Positions 52,841 through 63,480 of a DNA stretch of 64,000 nucleotides are shown piece after piece. A model generated the notes under the pieces. It searched no databases. It worked only from the letters and a program-made list of their open reading frames with translations, and was not told the origin of the DNA. The stretch is from CAYQOX01 sp964419335 (GTDB lineage: Bacteria > Hinthialibacterota > Hinthialibacteria > Hinthialibacterales > Hinthialibacteraceae), in contig CAYQOX010000001.1 of NCBI GenBank assembly GCA_964419335.1, positions 186,001 to 250,000 on the forward strand, in the 5' to 3' direction. A program made the translations under genes and the position numbers. How positions within the stretch are numbered: position 1 is the first letter of the stretch; every line of letters starts with the position of its first letter.

Positions 52841-53950
52841 CTAAGCCTCAATGGGATGATCGATTTCGTGACGGCGATAGCGGTAATAGGCGGCACAGGC
52901 ACCTTCGTTGGAGACCATAGGGGCACCTAGCGGGGTTTCGGGGGTGCAGCGAGTACCGAAGGCGGGACATTCATGAGGTTTCTTCACTCCCTGTAAAATC
53001 AATCCGCTTATGCACTCGGTTTCAGCCTGGGTGGATGGAGTTTGAAGATCAAACACATTTTGAGCGTCATGTTGCGCAAACTCCTCGCGTAAATCAAATC
53101 CACTATTTGGAATGGTACCAATCCCCCGCCAATGACGATCCACGATTTTAAAGACTTCACTAATCATTTTACGCGCGTGGAGATTGCCCTGCGGATGAAC
53201 CGTGCGCTTGTATTGATTTTCCACTTCATAGCGTTGCTCGCGTAATTGTTTCACGCACATAGTGATGCCTTGGAGTATATCCAAAGGTTCGAATCCAGTT
53301 ACCACAATGGGAACATGGTGCTTTTCTGCAAGAGAAAAGTATTCTTCATAGCCCATAATGGTGCAGACATGACCGGCAGCAAGAAATCCCTGTATCTGAT
53401 TTGCAGGGGAAGACAGAATCAATTCCATCGCGGGAGGGACACGGACATGAGAAGTGAGCAAAGAAAAATTCGTTCTTTTCTCCCGATGGGCTTGGAGAGC
53501 CGCCATGGCGTTATTCGGGGCGGTAGTTTCGAATCCTACGGCGAAAAAGATGACCTGTTTATCGGGATTTTCGCGGGCGAGTTTAAGCGCATCAAGCGGC
53601 GAGTAAACAATTCGCACATCACCGCCTTGTGCTTTCACAGAAAATAGATCGTGCTCACTTCCGGGAACTCGCAGCATATCACCAAAAGAGCAAAAAATAA
53701 CATTGGGTTTGGAGGCAATCTCGATGGCTTGGTCAATGATTTCAACGGGTGTCACACAAACAGGACAGCCGGGGCCGTGGATCAGGGTGATTTGCTCCGG
53801 CAGCAATTGATCAATACCATATTTCACAATCGTATGAGTTTGACCGCCGCAGATTTCCATAATGGACAGCGGCCGATCTACAGTTTTGTGAAGGGTATCA
53901 ACATACTGTTGAGCGGCTTCCGGATCGCGGTATTCGTCGACAAACTTCAT
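52841..53950 (-). CDS. hypD: Hydrogenase maturation protein HypD
   Basis: A 369-residue protein with the conserved EICGGQTHTIVKYG, IHGPGCPVCVTP and the redox-site Cys of HypD. The C-terminal [4Fe-4S] region has CISGLILQGVKKPHECPAFGTRC and SNEGACAAYYRYRR. With HypC it holds the Fe(CN)2CO precursor. It starts within the last bases of hypC (ATGA overlap), so the hyp genes are an operon in the order F-C-D-E of transcription. Confidence 0.96.
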   Translation of the reverse strand: MKFVDEYRDPEAAQQYVDTLHKTVDRPLSIMEICGGQTHTIVKYGIDQLLPEQITLIHGPGCPVCVTPVEIIDQAIEIASKPNVIFCSFGDMLRVPGSEHDLFSVKAQGGDVRIVYSPLDALKLARENPDKQVIFFAVGFETTAPNNAMAALQAHREKRTNFSLLTSHVRVPPAMELILSSPANQIQGFLAAGHVCTIMGYEEYFSLAEKHHVPIVVTGFEPLDILQGITMCVKQLREQRYEVENQYKRTVHPQGNLHARKMISEVFKIVDRHWRGIGTIPNSGFDLREEFAQHDAQNVFDLQTPSTQAETECISGLILQGVKKPHECPAFGTRCTPETPLGAPMVSNEGACAAYYRYRRHEIDHPIEA

Positions 53951-54201
53951 GAGGGTTGTTCCATTTCATTCGATAACTCATTCATCTCTTTTAAGTAAGT
54001 GAACACTTCTTGCGCCTCGGTTTCATCGACCACGCTGATAGCGAAACCGGCGTGGACAATCACGTACTCACCGACTTGCGCTTCAGGCACATAGGCGAGA
54101 GAAATTTCCTTTCTCACTCCATGGAAATCGATGGTACCGGTGCGATAGAGTTCGTCTTCGTTGGTGATGGCAATCACTTTTCCGGGTATCCCTAAACACA
54201 T
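53947..54201 (-). CDS. hypC: Hydrogenase maturation chaperone HypC
   Basis: An 84-residue protein beginning MCLGIPGKVIAI, where Cys2 is the iron-binding residue, followed by VRKEISLAYVPEAQVGEYVIVHAGFAISVVDETEAQE. It forms the complex with HypD and delivers Fe to the hydrogenase large subunit. It overlaps hypF by 10 bases and hypD by four. Confidence 0.95.
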   Translation of the reverse strand: MCLGIPGKVIAITNEDELYRTGTIDFHGVRKEISLAYVPEAQVGEYVIVHAGFAISVVDETEAQEVFTYLKEMNELSNEMEQPS

Positions 54202-56486
54202 GGGTTTTCGCTCCTGTAGTAGGCTATGACCGCCTGGCCAAGGGAAATTCCTCCATCGTTGGGTGGAACCCGATGATGACGGTAAGGTTCAAATCCTTCT
54301 TCGCGCAGACGTTGCATAGCGCATAGGGTTAAATATCGATTTTGGAAACATCCTCCTGTGAGTATGACTTTGTTTCGTTTCGCCAATTGAGCCATTCGAA
54401 CAATCATCTCAACGAGCGTATTATGGAATCGTGCGGCGATCTGAGCAACGGATTTGCCCCGCTTTGACTCTTCGATGATCTCTTCGACCATAGCCGCCCA
54501 GTCGATGCGGTAACAGGAAGATGCTTCTTCAATTGTGACCTTATATGAATCATACTTGTTTTGTGGTGATTTCCGAATAGCGAATTCTAACTCCATAGCG
54601 GCTTGTCCCTCAAAGGCTACGTGTTGCCTTATTCCGATCAAAGAAGCGACCGCATCGAACAGGCGTCCCACACTGCAAACTTGCGGGCATTGTAAGTTTT
54701 TTTTCAGCATGGAATGGAGTAAAGCCAGTTCCTCGGGTTGAAAAGTCTTTAAGATTGGTAAATTTTTTTTTCGAAAAAGTTCTTCGCCAAAACATGCGTA
54801 CAACAAACCCAAGGCGATGCGTCGCGGCTCCTTGATGGCTTTTTCACCGGATGGCATGGGAAAAGAGCGGAAAGTGGCAAAACGCTGGAAACGGGCTGGA
54901 TTTCCGGTGAAGAATTCGCCTCCCCAGAGGGTATGATCAAGCCCGTAGCCGGTTCCATCCCATGATACAGCGAGAACATCTTCTTGAAGATGATGCTCGA
55001 ACATACATGCGGCGGTATGGGCATGGTGATGCTGGACTTGAACATGGGGCAAACCGGTTTGACAGGCGTATTGGGTTGAAAGATAATCAGGGTGAAGATC
55101 GCTGACAACAGTGTCCGGTTTGAGTTCGTACATTCGCTGCAGACTCTCGATCACTTCGGTAAAAGCGTTATACGAGGCTTCCGTCTCAAGATCGCCGATG
55201 TGTTGGCTGATGAAAATATTCTGTCCCTGAGAAAGTGCCACAGTGTTTTTTAAGTGTCCTCCCACGGCAAGCATGGGGGGCAGAGAGTTTGCCCCACGAA
55301 TGGGTAAGGGAGCATAACCGCGTGCTCGTCGATGCATATAAATGTCTTCCTCCAAAACTGCGACTACGGAGTCATCTGCATGGCGCACGATCGGGCGATT
55401 ATGGACCAAATACCCGTCGGCAATATCAGCTAACCGTTTCAGCGCTTCGTGCTCATCGATACATATTGGTTCTTCGGAAAGGTTGGCACTCGTGGCAACA
55501 ACGGGGAAAGCAAGTTCACGCATTAAGATGTGATGCAATGGTGTATAGGGCAACATGCAGCCAAGATAAGGATTACCAGGCGCGATATTGGAAGGAAGAT
55601 CTTGTTGGGTGGTTCTGTGTACAAGTACAATGGGCGCCTCGGGTGAAGTCAGTATATGTTCTTCCTTTGGGGTGAGATGACAGTATTCCCCGACTTGCTC
55701 CACGCTGAGAAACATTAGCCCCAAGGGTTTGTCATAGCGGTGTTTGCGCTCACGCAAACGCGAAATGGCTTTTTGGTTCTGGGCATCCACAAATAGATGA
55801 AAACCTCCCAAGCCTTTGATCGCGATGATTTTCCCATGTTTTATCGCTTCCGCAGCCATAAGGAGAGCCTCATGTTTTTGCGCAATGGACTCTCCCGAAA
55901 TGGTCCAAAATTCCAAATGCGGGCCGCATAGGGGGCATGCGTTCGGTTGGGCGTGGAATCGGCGATCGCGAGGGTCTACATACTCACGCTGGCACTCGGG
56001 ACACATGGTGAAATCCCGCATGGATGTGTGCGAGCGGTCATAGGGAAGGTCGCGAATAATGGTGAACCGTGGACCGCAATTTGTACAGTTCGTGAAGGGG
56101 TAGAGATAGCGGCGGTTTTGGGGATCGAAGATTTCTCTTCGACAATCGGAACAAGTCGCGATATCGGGAAGCAATAAGGCGGTTTTTCCACCGCGGGTTT
56201 CGCTGTGGCGTATCGTAAAGGTAGTATCCTGTTGGATGGGGATGGATTGTTTCTCTATCGTGTGAATAATGGCGTGATGAGGTTTTTCTATAAGCAGGCG
56301 TTGATAGAATTGTTCCAGTTCATAAGAAGAGCCTTCGGCTTCAATAACCACGCCTTGGGGAGAATTGAGTATCCAACCTGTGAGCTGATGTTCGTTTGCG
56401 AGCCGATATATAAAAGGGCGAAAACCTAAGCCTTGTACGGCTCCGTTGATTTTAATTTGATAACGTTCGAGGGTGGGCTGGCTCAT
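54192..56486 (-). CDS. hypF: Carbamoyltransferase HypF
   Basis: A 764-residue protein with all HypF modules in order. The acylphosphatase-like domain has INGAVQGLGFRPFIYRLA. Zinc fingers are CSDCRREIFDP, CTNCGPRFTI, CPECQREY and CPLCG. The YrdC-like domain begins near KGLGGFHLFVDAQN. The Kae1/carbamoyltransferase domain has HHHAHTAACMFEH and ends VILTGGCFQNRYL. It transfers the carbamoyl group to the HypE Cys. No hypA, hypB or hydrogenase structural gene is in the window, so they must lie elsewhere. Confidence 0.96.
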   Translation of the reverse strand: MSQPTLERYQIKINGAVQGLGFRPFIYRLANEHQLTGWILNSPQGVVIEAEGSSYELEQFYQRLLIEKPHHAIIHTIEKQSIPIQQDTTFTIRHSETRGGKTALLLPDIATCSDCRREIFDPQNRRYLYPFTNCTNCGPRFTIIRDLPYDRSHTSMRDFTMCPECQREYVDPRDRRFHAQPNACPLCGPHLEFWTISGESIAQKHEALLMAAEAIKHGKIIAIKGLGGFHLFVDAQNQKAISRLRERKHRYDKPLGLMFLSVEQVGEYCHLTPKEEHILTSPEAPIVLVHRTTQQDLPSNIAPGNPYLGCMLPYTPLHHILMRELAFPVVATSANLSEEPICIDEHEALKRLADIADGYLVHNRPIVRHADDSVVAVLEEDIYMHRRARGYAPLPIRGANSLPPMLAVGGHLKNTVALSQGQNIFISQHIGDLETEASYNAFTEVIESLQRMYELKPDTVVSDLHPDYLSTQYACQTGLPHVQVQHHHAHTAACMFEHHLQEDVLAVSWDGTGYGLDHTLWGGEFFTGNPARFQRFATFRSFPMPSGEKAIKEPRRIALGLLYACFGEELFRKKNLPILKTFQPEELALLHSMLKKNLQCPQVCSVGRLFDAVASLIGIRQHVAFEGQAAMELEFAIRKSPQNKYDSYKVTIEEASSCYRIDWAAMVEEIIEESKRGKSVAQIAARFHNTLVEMIVRMAQLAKRNKVILTGGCFQNRYLTLCAMQRLREEGFEPYRHHRVPPNDGGISLGQAVIAYYRSENPCV

Positions 56487-56503
56487 AATGGAATGCGGGA
56501 TGT

Positions 56504-57844
56504 TTAGCCCCGCAGAGCAGGACGGATTTCTTGTAGCTCGGGATCATATTCCATACGGCAGCCGCTTCGATAGGCCATATTGGCCAGGATGGTTGCAATA
56601 GCATGTGCATAGCCGCTCTCTACATCAGCGGAGGGCTGTTGACGACTACGCACGCATTCGAAAAACTGGCCAAGATGATCACGGTTTGGCGGCGATGAAA
56701 TTTCTATTTTTTCTCCCACTTTTTCCTTGTGATCGATGTAAAAATGAGGATTCGAGGACTTAGGATCATCACAGCGCACATCTCCTCCCGCACCTGTGGG
56801 AAGGACGATCCCTTTTCTTAAATCCAAGGTGCCTTTGGTGCCGTATAAATATATTCCCCGGGCGTTGGCATGATTGCCCATACGTAAATGATAAGTAATC
56901 AAGGTTCCTCCAGGATACTCCAACAGGCATTGCACTGTGTCTGGATTCGTACGGCCATCCTTCCAAAGATAAACCCCCCCGAGGGAGACCGCATAGCGGG
57001 GAACCGAATCGAGCATGAGATTGATCACATCGATGCGGTGACTCATGCGTTGGCAAAAACTCCCGCTGGAGAAAGGCCAAAACAAACGGAACTCGCGATA
57101 ATGTCGGGGATTCCAGGGATAGCGCTCTGGATCAAGATACGTGAGAAACTCGTTCCAGTGGGTATCTTGGGGATGAATCGAATCTTCGGCCCCAGGGATA
57201 CGCCATTGCTGGGTGAAGCACGCGTCATGAATTTCGCCGTAAGTGATTTGTCCTAACGCTCCGCTTTGGATGAGGTCACGCGCGCCGTAATACAAACCCC
57301 GTCCGCGGCTTTGTATTCCCATTTGCACGATGCGATCGCTTTGTTTAATGGTTTGCCAGGCGGCTTTGACTTGTTCAAAATCACAGCCGAAGGGTTTCTC
57401 TACATAAACATCCTTACCGGCTTGGACGCATTGGGCGGCTTGAGGTGCGTGTTGGAAATCCGGTGTCGCAAGGAGCACCGCGTCTATATCCTTGTTTTCA
57501 CTTAGTTCGGATAAAGTGCGATAAGAGGCAGGCTTCTCTCCAAAATGTTCTTGAATCTTTTGGCAAGCGCTTTGACGCCGTTGTTTCCATAGATCACAAA
57601 CCGCGCTAATCCGCACATTGTGTTTTTTTTCGAGTTTTTGCGTCCAGGCGATAAGGGCATGACCTCGTACGCCTGCGCCGACCAGACCAATATGGAGACG
57701 CTCATTGGCTCCCTTGGCTTCTTCTGGTATAAAAGGCACACCCAAGGCCCAAGCGCTCGCCCCTGCGGCCGAGGTGGTGACGAAGCCGCGCCGACTCATC
57801 TCATCGGTAGGAGGGATCATTTTTTCTCGCTGCTGCTTTTCCAT
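56504..57844 (-). CDS. Tat-exported Gfo/Idh/MocA oxidoreductase
   Basis: A 446-residue protein with a Tat leader (SRRGFVTTSAAGASAWALG). Rossmann site HIGLVGAGVRGHALIAW, EKP motif VYVEKPFGCDF, and substrate-site HRIDVINLMLDSVP are all intact. Like the protein at 20807 it is of the periplasmic Gfo/Idh class common in planctomycete-like genomes, probably acting on a glycoside or cyclitol. Its 5' end overlaps the PduO-type gene upstream by 28 bases, so translation may be coupled. The first in-frame start gives MEKQQREKMIPPTDEMSRRG; a later Met just before SRRG is possible. Confidence 0.88.
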   Translation of the reverse strand: MEKQQREKMIPPTDEMSRRGFVTTSAAGASAWALGVPFIPEEAKGANERLHIGLVGAGVRGHALIAWTQKLEKKHNVRISAVCDLWKQRRQSACQKIQEHFGEKPASYRTLSELSENKDIDAVLLATPDFQHAPQAAQCVQAGKDVYVEKPFGCDFEQVKAAWQTIKQSDRIVQMGIQSRGRGLYYGARDLIQSGALGQITYGEIHDACFTQQWRIPGAEDSIHPQDTHWNEFLTYLDPERYPWNPRHYREFRLFWPFSSGSFCQRMSHRIDVINLMLDSVPRYAVSLGGVYLWKDGRTNPDTVQCLLEYPGGTLITYHLRMGNHANARGIYLYGTKGTLDLRKGIVLPTGAGGDVRCDDPKSSNPHFYIDHKEKVGEKIEISSPPNRDHLGQFFECVRSRQQPSADVESGYAHAIATILANMAYRSGCRMEYDPELQEIRPALRG

Positions 57845-58374
57845 ACAATTTCCTCTACGTTATCATATTGATTTTGATAACGAGCCATGACAAATAGAAG
57901 ATCGGATAGTCGATTGAGATATTGAAAAACCATACTATCCATAATAGGTTCTTCCTGATGCAATCGAATTACACTGCGTTCGACTCGACGGCAAATCGTT
58001 CGGGCAATGTGAAGATTGGAAGCCGCGATCGATCCTCCCGGGAGAATGAAACTCGTCAGTGGAGAGAGGGAGGATTCTAACTCATCGATTTGAGTTTCCA
58101 AATACTGAATCGATTTTTTCGGGAGCGGGTATTTTTCTTCGTTAGAAGCCATGGTGGCAAGTGCTGCCCCTAACTGGAAAAGGTGGTTTTGTATGGTTTG
58201 TAAAACCGGGTACAGGCGGGAGCAAAGGTTTTCTCCCATGGTTTTGCCGAGAAAAGCGTTCATCTCATCCACTTGCCCATAGGCTTCAATACGCGATGAG
58301 CATTTTAGGATTCGCTTTCCACCGATAATCGCAGTAGTCCCATCATCACCTGTTTTTGTATAAATCTTTACCAT
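57817..58374 (-). CDS. pduO: PduO-type cob(I)alamin adenosyltransferase
   Basis: A 185-residue protein. The N-terminal ATP site is VKIYTKTGDDGTTAIIGGKRILK followed by SSRIEAYGQVDEMNAFLG. The later FILPGGSIAASNLHIARTICRRVERSVI contains the conserved Arg/Glu set of this family. It adenosylates corrinoid to coenzyme B12. It overlaps the downstream Gfo/Idh gene. No B12-dependent enzyme is in this window. Confidence 0.94.
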   Translation of the reverse strand: MVKIYTKTGDDGTTAIIGGKRILKCSSRIEAYGQVDEMNAFLGKTMGENLCSRLYPVLQTIQNHLFQLGAALATMASNEEKYPLPKKSIQYLETQIDELESSLSPLTSFILPGGSIAASNLHIARTICRRVERSVIRLHQEEPIMDSMVFQYLNRLSDLLFVMARYQNQYDNVEEIVWKSSSEKK

Positions 58375-58458
58375 TGACTATAACCGCCCTTACTTAACCT
58401 GACGTAGATAAAATTTTTTGTTTCCAAGTATGGAATTAATTATTTTTTATTACTCTTA

Positions 58459-59403
<945 letters not shown>

Positions 59404-59587
59404 GATAACAACCTCGGTCCTATACAATGGCATAGCATTCTTGCTAGCAGTATACCCGGGGATAGAGATATTTCGCAATGGTTCTTTTGATGAAAAAGAG
59501 AAAGAATCGTGCTGATTTGCGTGTAATTCTCTATTAGTAGAGAGAACCGATTATTCCTAAGAGGCTGGAAAGGATGGTTGAAGAATA

Positions 59588-60289
59588 ATGCGTGTAACTT
59601 GGCGATTGTATTGGATGGATTTATTTGTCCTACTATTGTTTGGAAGTATGACCCCTGGAGGAGCGAGCGAGAATACGTTTCAATACGGGATCGATGGGTA
59701 TGAATCGGCAGGAGAAGTAGGGATACACTCTGGCATACAAGAGATTTGCTACGGGCAATTATTGATGCTCTATGATGGGAACACCCGGCTCTTATTTAAG
59801 TTTGATGAGCTAGATCTCCCCCAAGGAGAATATACGCTAAAATTCCAACTAAGCGTAAGTTCGCTCACCCAACCGGGTACCGCCAGTGTGTACATTCTCC
59901 ATGAAAGACGTTGGGAAGACCCCGGTGAGACTATGAATCCTCCAACCATCGATCAAAATTATCCTACTTGGAACTATTGGAATTATAATCTGGATGCTTG
60001 GGAAACTCCCGGAGCAGATGGAGCGACAGAAAAAGGTGATTTAATTGGACAGCAATATATTGATTCCGTTACTGAGGTCACCTTTGAAAAACAAATCACA
60101 ATGGAGCCCAATCAAACCGGAATCGGTTTTCTTGTTTATGGTCCTGGTCGAATTCATTTTTATTGCAAAGAAAACAATGAAGGAATCATCGAAAGAAATC
60201 CTAAACTTACGCTCATAGGAGGAAAGCGGCTTCCAAAAGGGGGATTGGGATGGAATCAATTTTTTGAACCGATGCAAGGGATACGTTGA
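59588..60289 (+). CDS. Secreted DNRLRE-like beta-sandwich protein
   Basis: A 233-residue protein with a Sec leader (LFVLLLFGSMTPGGASEN). A jelly-roll-like region follows (NTRLLFKFDELDLPQGEYTLKFQL, ASVYILHERRWEDPGETMN, TWNYWNYNLDAWETPG). The order of a NTRLLFKFD strand, an alternating hydrophobic strand and a W-E-D turn matches DNRLRE domains, which are secreted carbohydrate-associated modules. The match is by pattern only. It is a single gene before the UDP-sugar epimerase. Confidence 0.6.
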   Translation: MRVTWRLYWMDLFVLLLFGSMTPGGASENTFQYGIDGYESAGEVGIHSGIQEICYGQLLMLYDGNTRLLFKFDELDLPQGEYTLKFQLSVSSLTQPGTASVYILHERRWEDPGETMNPPTIDQNYPTWNYWNYNLDAWETPGADGATEKGDLIGQQYIDSVTEVTFEKQITMEPNQTGIGFLVYGPGRIHFYCKENNEGIIERNPKLTLIGGKRLPKGGLGWNQFFEPMQGIR

Positions 60290-60426
60290 TTCGGGGGTGC
60301 AAGGATTGCTTTTTTTCTTCGTTCCATTACTATCGTTACGTGCTGTAATTTAGACGTTTTTATAGGTGAATTACAACATTTACTCCATGGAATTATAGAA
60401 CGAATCATGTTTGTGAGGTCATTGGA

Positions 60427-61368
60427 ATGGCGAAATATGTAGTCACCGGTGGTGCTGGATTTATTGGATCGCATCTCGTAGAAGCGCTGCTCAGTCAGAG
60501 CGAAGAAGTGGCCGTCATCGATAATTTTACAACTGGCCGGCGTGAAAACATCCAGTCTTTCTTAAAAGAAATCGAATTATTTGATATTGATTTGCGTGAT
60601 TTAAGTGCGCTAAAAAAAGCCATGGAGGGAGCCGAATATGTTTTCCATCAAGCCGCTCTTCCTTCTGTCCCTCGCTCCGTAAAAAATCCTCTAGAAAGCC
60701 ATGAAAACAATTTGACGGGCACCTTAAACGCATTGTTAGCCGCCAAAGAAAATGAAGTAAAACGATTTATCTATGCGGCCTCATCCTCGGCTTATGGGGA
60801 TGCCAAGGCAGAAAAAAAGCATGAAGAATTGCTCCCCAATCCAATTTCTCCTTATGGAGTTGCGAAGTTAGGAGGCGAGTACTATTGTCAATCGTTCTAT
60901 GAGACGTATGGATTAGAAACTGTATGCCTGCGTTATTTTAACGTCTTTGGTCCCAGGCAGAATCCCCATTCCCCTTACACCGGCGTGATGGCTATTTTTA
61001 TTCCACTGATGTTGCAAGATAAACAGCCTACAATTTATGGCGATGGATCAGCCACCCGGGATTATACATTCATCCAAAATGTGGTGTATGCCAATTTGTT
61101 GGCCCGTGACGCCGAAGACGCGCCAGGGAAAATATTAAATGTCGCATGTGGAGAACGATGGAGCGTGAAGGATGTTGTCGATACCATTAATAATATTTTA
61201 GGAAAAACCATACAGCCGGTTTATGCTACTCCCCGACCTGGAGATATTCAGCATTCATGTGCCTCGATCGAAAAAGCAAAAGAAATATTAAACTTCCGAC
61301 CGCAAGTTTCCTTCGAAGAGGGAATTAAAAAGACAATCGATTGGTACCGGCAGGAATTGGATTTATAG
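60427..61368 (+). CDS. NAD-dependent UDP-sugar 4-epimerase, WbpP-like
   Basis: A 313-residue SDR. The NAD site is YVVTGGAGFIGSHLVEALL, the catalytic motif SPYGVAKLGGEYY (Tyr-Lys) with SSSAYGD before it, and RYFNVFGPRQNPHSPYTGVMAIF and GDGSATRDYTFIQNVV later. HQAALPSVPRSVKNPLESHENNLTGTL is typical of UDP-N-acetylglucosamine/glucuronate 4-epimerases of the WbpP/TviC type. It should serve polysaccharide synthesis with the glycosyltransferase at the window's end. The substrate is a family-level prediction. Confidence 0.85.
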   Translation: MAKYVVTGGAGFIGSHLVEALLSQSEEVAVIDNFTTGRRENIQSFLKEIELFDIDLRDLSALKKAMEGAEYVFHQAALPSVPRSVKNPLESHENNLTGTLNALLAAKENEVKRFIYAASSSAYGDAKAEKKHEELLPNPISPYGVAKLGGEYYCQSFYETYGLETVCLRYFNVFGPRQNPHSPYTGVMAIFIPLMLQDKQPTIYGDGSATRDYTFIQNVVYANLLARDAEDAPGKILNVACGERWSVKDVVDTINNILGKTIQPVYATPRPGDIQHSCASIEKAKEILNFRPQVSFEEGIKKTIDWYRQELDL

Positions 61369-61421
61369 AAGCATCTTGGATAGCATTCTGCCATCGAGAA
61401 GGTCATGAGAGTTCATATAAT

Positions 61422-63146
61422 CTACCCCGTTTTTTCACCCAGGACTTTGTAAAGTTTTTTTAATGGATACGTATTGATAACCTCTTGCGCTTGCAAACGC
61501 CCTCGTCTAGCTGTTCGGAGGCCGAATTCCAAATGCTCGAAATCATGGGCTGCATGCGTATCGGTATCCAGGCTAAAAAGGACACCATGTTTTTTGGCTT
61601 CCAAGATCATCCGGTCGCTTAAATCCAAGCGGGAATAATGAGCATTGATTTCTAAAATCGTCTTTGTTTCAGCCGCGGTGCTGAACAAGGCCTCATGATC
61701 GATTTCTAATGTCGCCCGATGTCCGATGATACGCCCCGTGGGATGGGCGAGAATATCCACATGGGGATTACGCAGTGCGGGAAGAATCCGGTTGGTCATT
61801 TTTTCTTTTGGCTGCTCGAAGGAAGAGTGAATCGCAGCGATAACGATATCGAGTTGTTCAAGGAGACTATCGTCGAAATCGAGTTCCCCATCAGCCCGAA
61901 TATCCACTTCAGCTCCAGTCAGCACGGTAAAGTTCTTGTGCTGTTGGTTCCATTCTTGAATTTCTTCGATCTGCTTCTTTAAACGATCGGGATTGAGGCC
62001 ATTCGCGACACCGAGTGAACCAGAATGGTCAGTCACGGCCAGAAATTGATAACCACGCGCCTTCGCTTCTTCCACCAATTCATCCAAGGTCATGCGGCCA
62101 TCGCTCCAGGTGGTATGATTATGCAGTGCCGAACGAATGTTTTTTCGTTCTAGCAAAGGAGGCAACGGGCCTTTCTTGGCGATTTCGATTTCATCATACC
62201 CCTCCCGCCACTCGGGATAGATCCAGGGCAACCCCAGCGATTGGTAAACACTTTCTTCGGTTTCGCCGGCAACGGGGGTGTTGGAATCGCTTTCATAAAC
62301 TCCGTACTCATTGATTTTAAGACCCTTTTTGACCGCCATCTCACGCAAAAGCACATTATGCTCTTTGGAACCGGTGAAATATTGCAATGCTGCGCCGAAA
62401 CTTTCCAGCAGGACAACACGTAAATCAATTTGTAAGCCGTTTGTTAATTGACAACTGGATTTTTTGCTTCCCTTGGCAATAATGGTTTGAATTTTTGGTG
62501 TGCGGAAGAATTCTTCCACCACCGAATCGGGATTATCGGTTGCGACCAGCAAGTCAAGGTCACCGACGGTGTCCTTGCCACGGCGCAGACTTCCCGCAAA
62601 TTCAGCCCGAAAGACTCCGGGTACTTGCTTAATACGTTCAAGGAGTTCCATCGCCACGGGATAGGCAATACCAAGGTGAAAGCGTCCTTCGGATTGTTTC
62701 ATGTTGGCAATGCCCTTGAGTATTTTTTCTTCACTTTTTTTGCCCATACCGGGCAGGGATTGCAGTTGGCCTGCTTCAGCGGCTTGTTTGAGTTCTTCAA
62801 CACTGCTGATCCCCAGATTTTCATAGACGAGGCGAGCTTTTTTGGGGCCAAGATTGGGAACTTCGAGCAGGTCGAGTATCCCCTCAGGAAAGCCTTCGAT
62901 CAACTCGTCGTAATAAGCGATATGGCCAGTCTCGATGGCTTCGGCTATTTTTTCGGCAATCCCTTTGCCAATCCCATCGATTTTCGCCAATTCACCGCGT
63001 TCATGAATTTCGCTCAAAGGTTCATTAAGGTTCTCAATCGCGCGGGCTGCATTTTGATAAGCGCGAATTTTGAATACATTCTCGCCGCGAATTTCTAGCA
63101 GGCTGCTAATCTGTGTAAGGATTTTTTTAATATCGTCATTGTCCAT
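61422..63146 (-). CDS. polX: DNA polymerase/3'-5' exonuclease PolX
   Basis: A 574-residue protein. The N-terminal helix-hairpin-helix region has IDGIGKGIAEKIAEAI and VPNLGPKKARLVYENLG. The polymerase palm has FAGSLRRGKDTVGDLDLLVATDN with catalytic Asp residues. A C-terminal PHP domain has LHNHTTWSDGRMTLDELV, AVTDHSG, AIHSSFEQP, ILAHPTGR and DTDTHAAHDFEH, which bind metals for the exonuclease activity. It acts in base-excision and gap repair. Single gene on the minus strand. Confidence 0.95.
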   Translation of the reverse strand: MDNDDIKKILTQISSLLEIRGENVFKIRAYQNAARAIENLNEPLSEIHERGELAKIDGIGKGIAEKIAEAIETGHIAYYDELIEGFPEGILDLLEVPNLGPKKARLVYENLGISSVEELKQAAEAGQLQSLPGMGKKSEEKILKGIANMKQSEGRFHLGIAYPVAMELLERIKQVPGVFRAEFAGSLRRGKDTVGDLDLLVATDNPDSVVEEFFRTPKIQTIIAKGSKKSSCQLTNGLQIDLRVVLLESFGAALQYFTGSKEHNVLLREMAVKKGLKINEYGVYESDSNTPVAGETEESVYQSLGLPWIYPEWREGYDEIEIAKKGPLPPLLERKNIRSALHNHTTWSDGRMTLDELVEEAKARGYQFLAVTDHSGSLGVANGLNPDRLKKQIEEIQEWNQQHKNFTVLTGAEVDIRADGELDFDDSLLEQLDIVIAAIHSSFEQPKEKMTNRILPALRNPHVDILAHPTGRIIGHRATLEIDHEALFSTAAETKTILEINAHYSRLDLSDRMILEAKKHGVLFSLDTDTHAAHDFEHLEFGLRTARRGRLQAQEVINTYPLKKLYKVLGEKTG

Positions 63147-63480
63147 GGGACGCGGTCTTTCCTTATTTAAAGGAATTCGTACTACTTATTCATTGTAAAG
63201 CATGGGAAAGGTTCATAAAGTGAAGATGAAAGCACCATCACAAACTTTGATGTCGTTAAAACTCATTCACTTTTTTCTTCAAGAAGAAAGTCCATTGCGT
63301 GGATGGTAGAGTGACTTGGTGTTTTCGATTACGTGGTTTTATAGAAAGTATCATATGATTTGTGAAGAATCATGTGATTGAATTTATCTTTGTTGCATTC
63401 AAAAAAGTTCATTCGTCCCTCTGGTCTAAAAAGTCAAGTCTGCCTACTATGTTATAAACTCAATAATTGGAGAAGAATAC
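63147..63480. promoter_or_regulatory. Divergent intergenic region with an inverted repeat near 63350-63378
   Basis: 334 bases between polX (minus) and the glycosyltransferase (plus). ATCATATGATT (63350-63360) and AATCATGTGAT (63368-63378) form an imperfect 11-base inverted repeat with a 7-base spacer. A smaller TTTCTTC/GAAGAAA dyad lies further upstream. These could be regulator sites for the glycosyltransferase or polX. No ORF or RNA gene is visible. Confidence 0.35.

Noticed and set aside
54010..56429. Many ORFs antisense to hypC and hypF
   Set aside because: All lie opposite strongly conserved Hyp proteins and have no domains.
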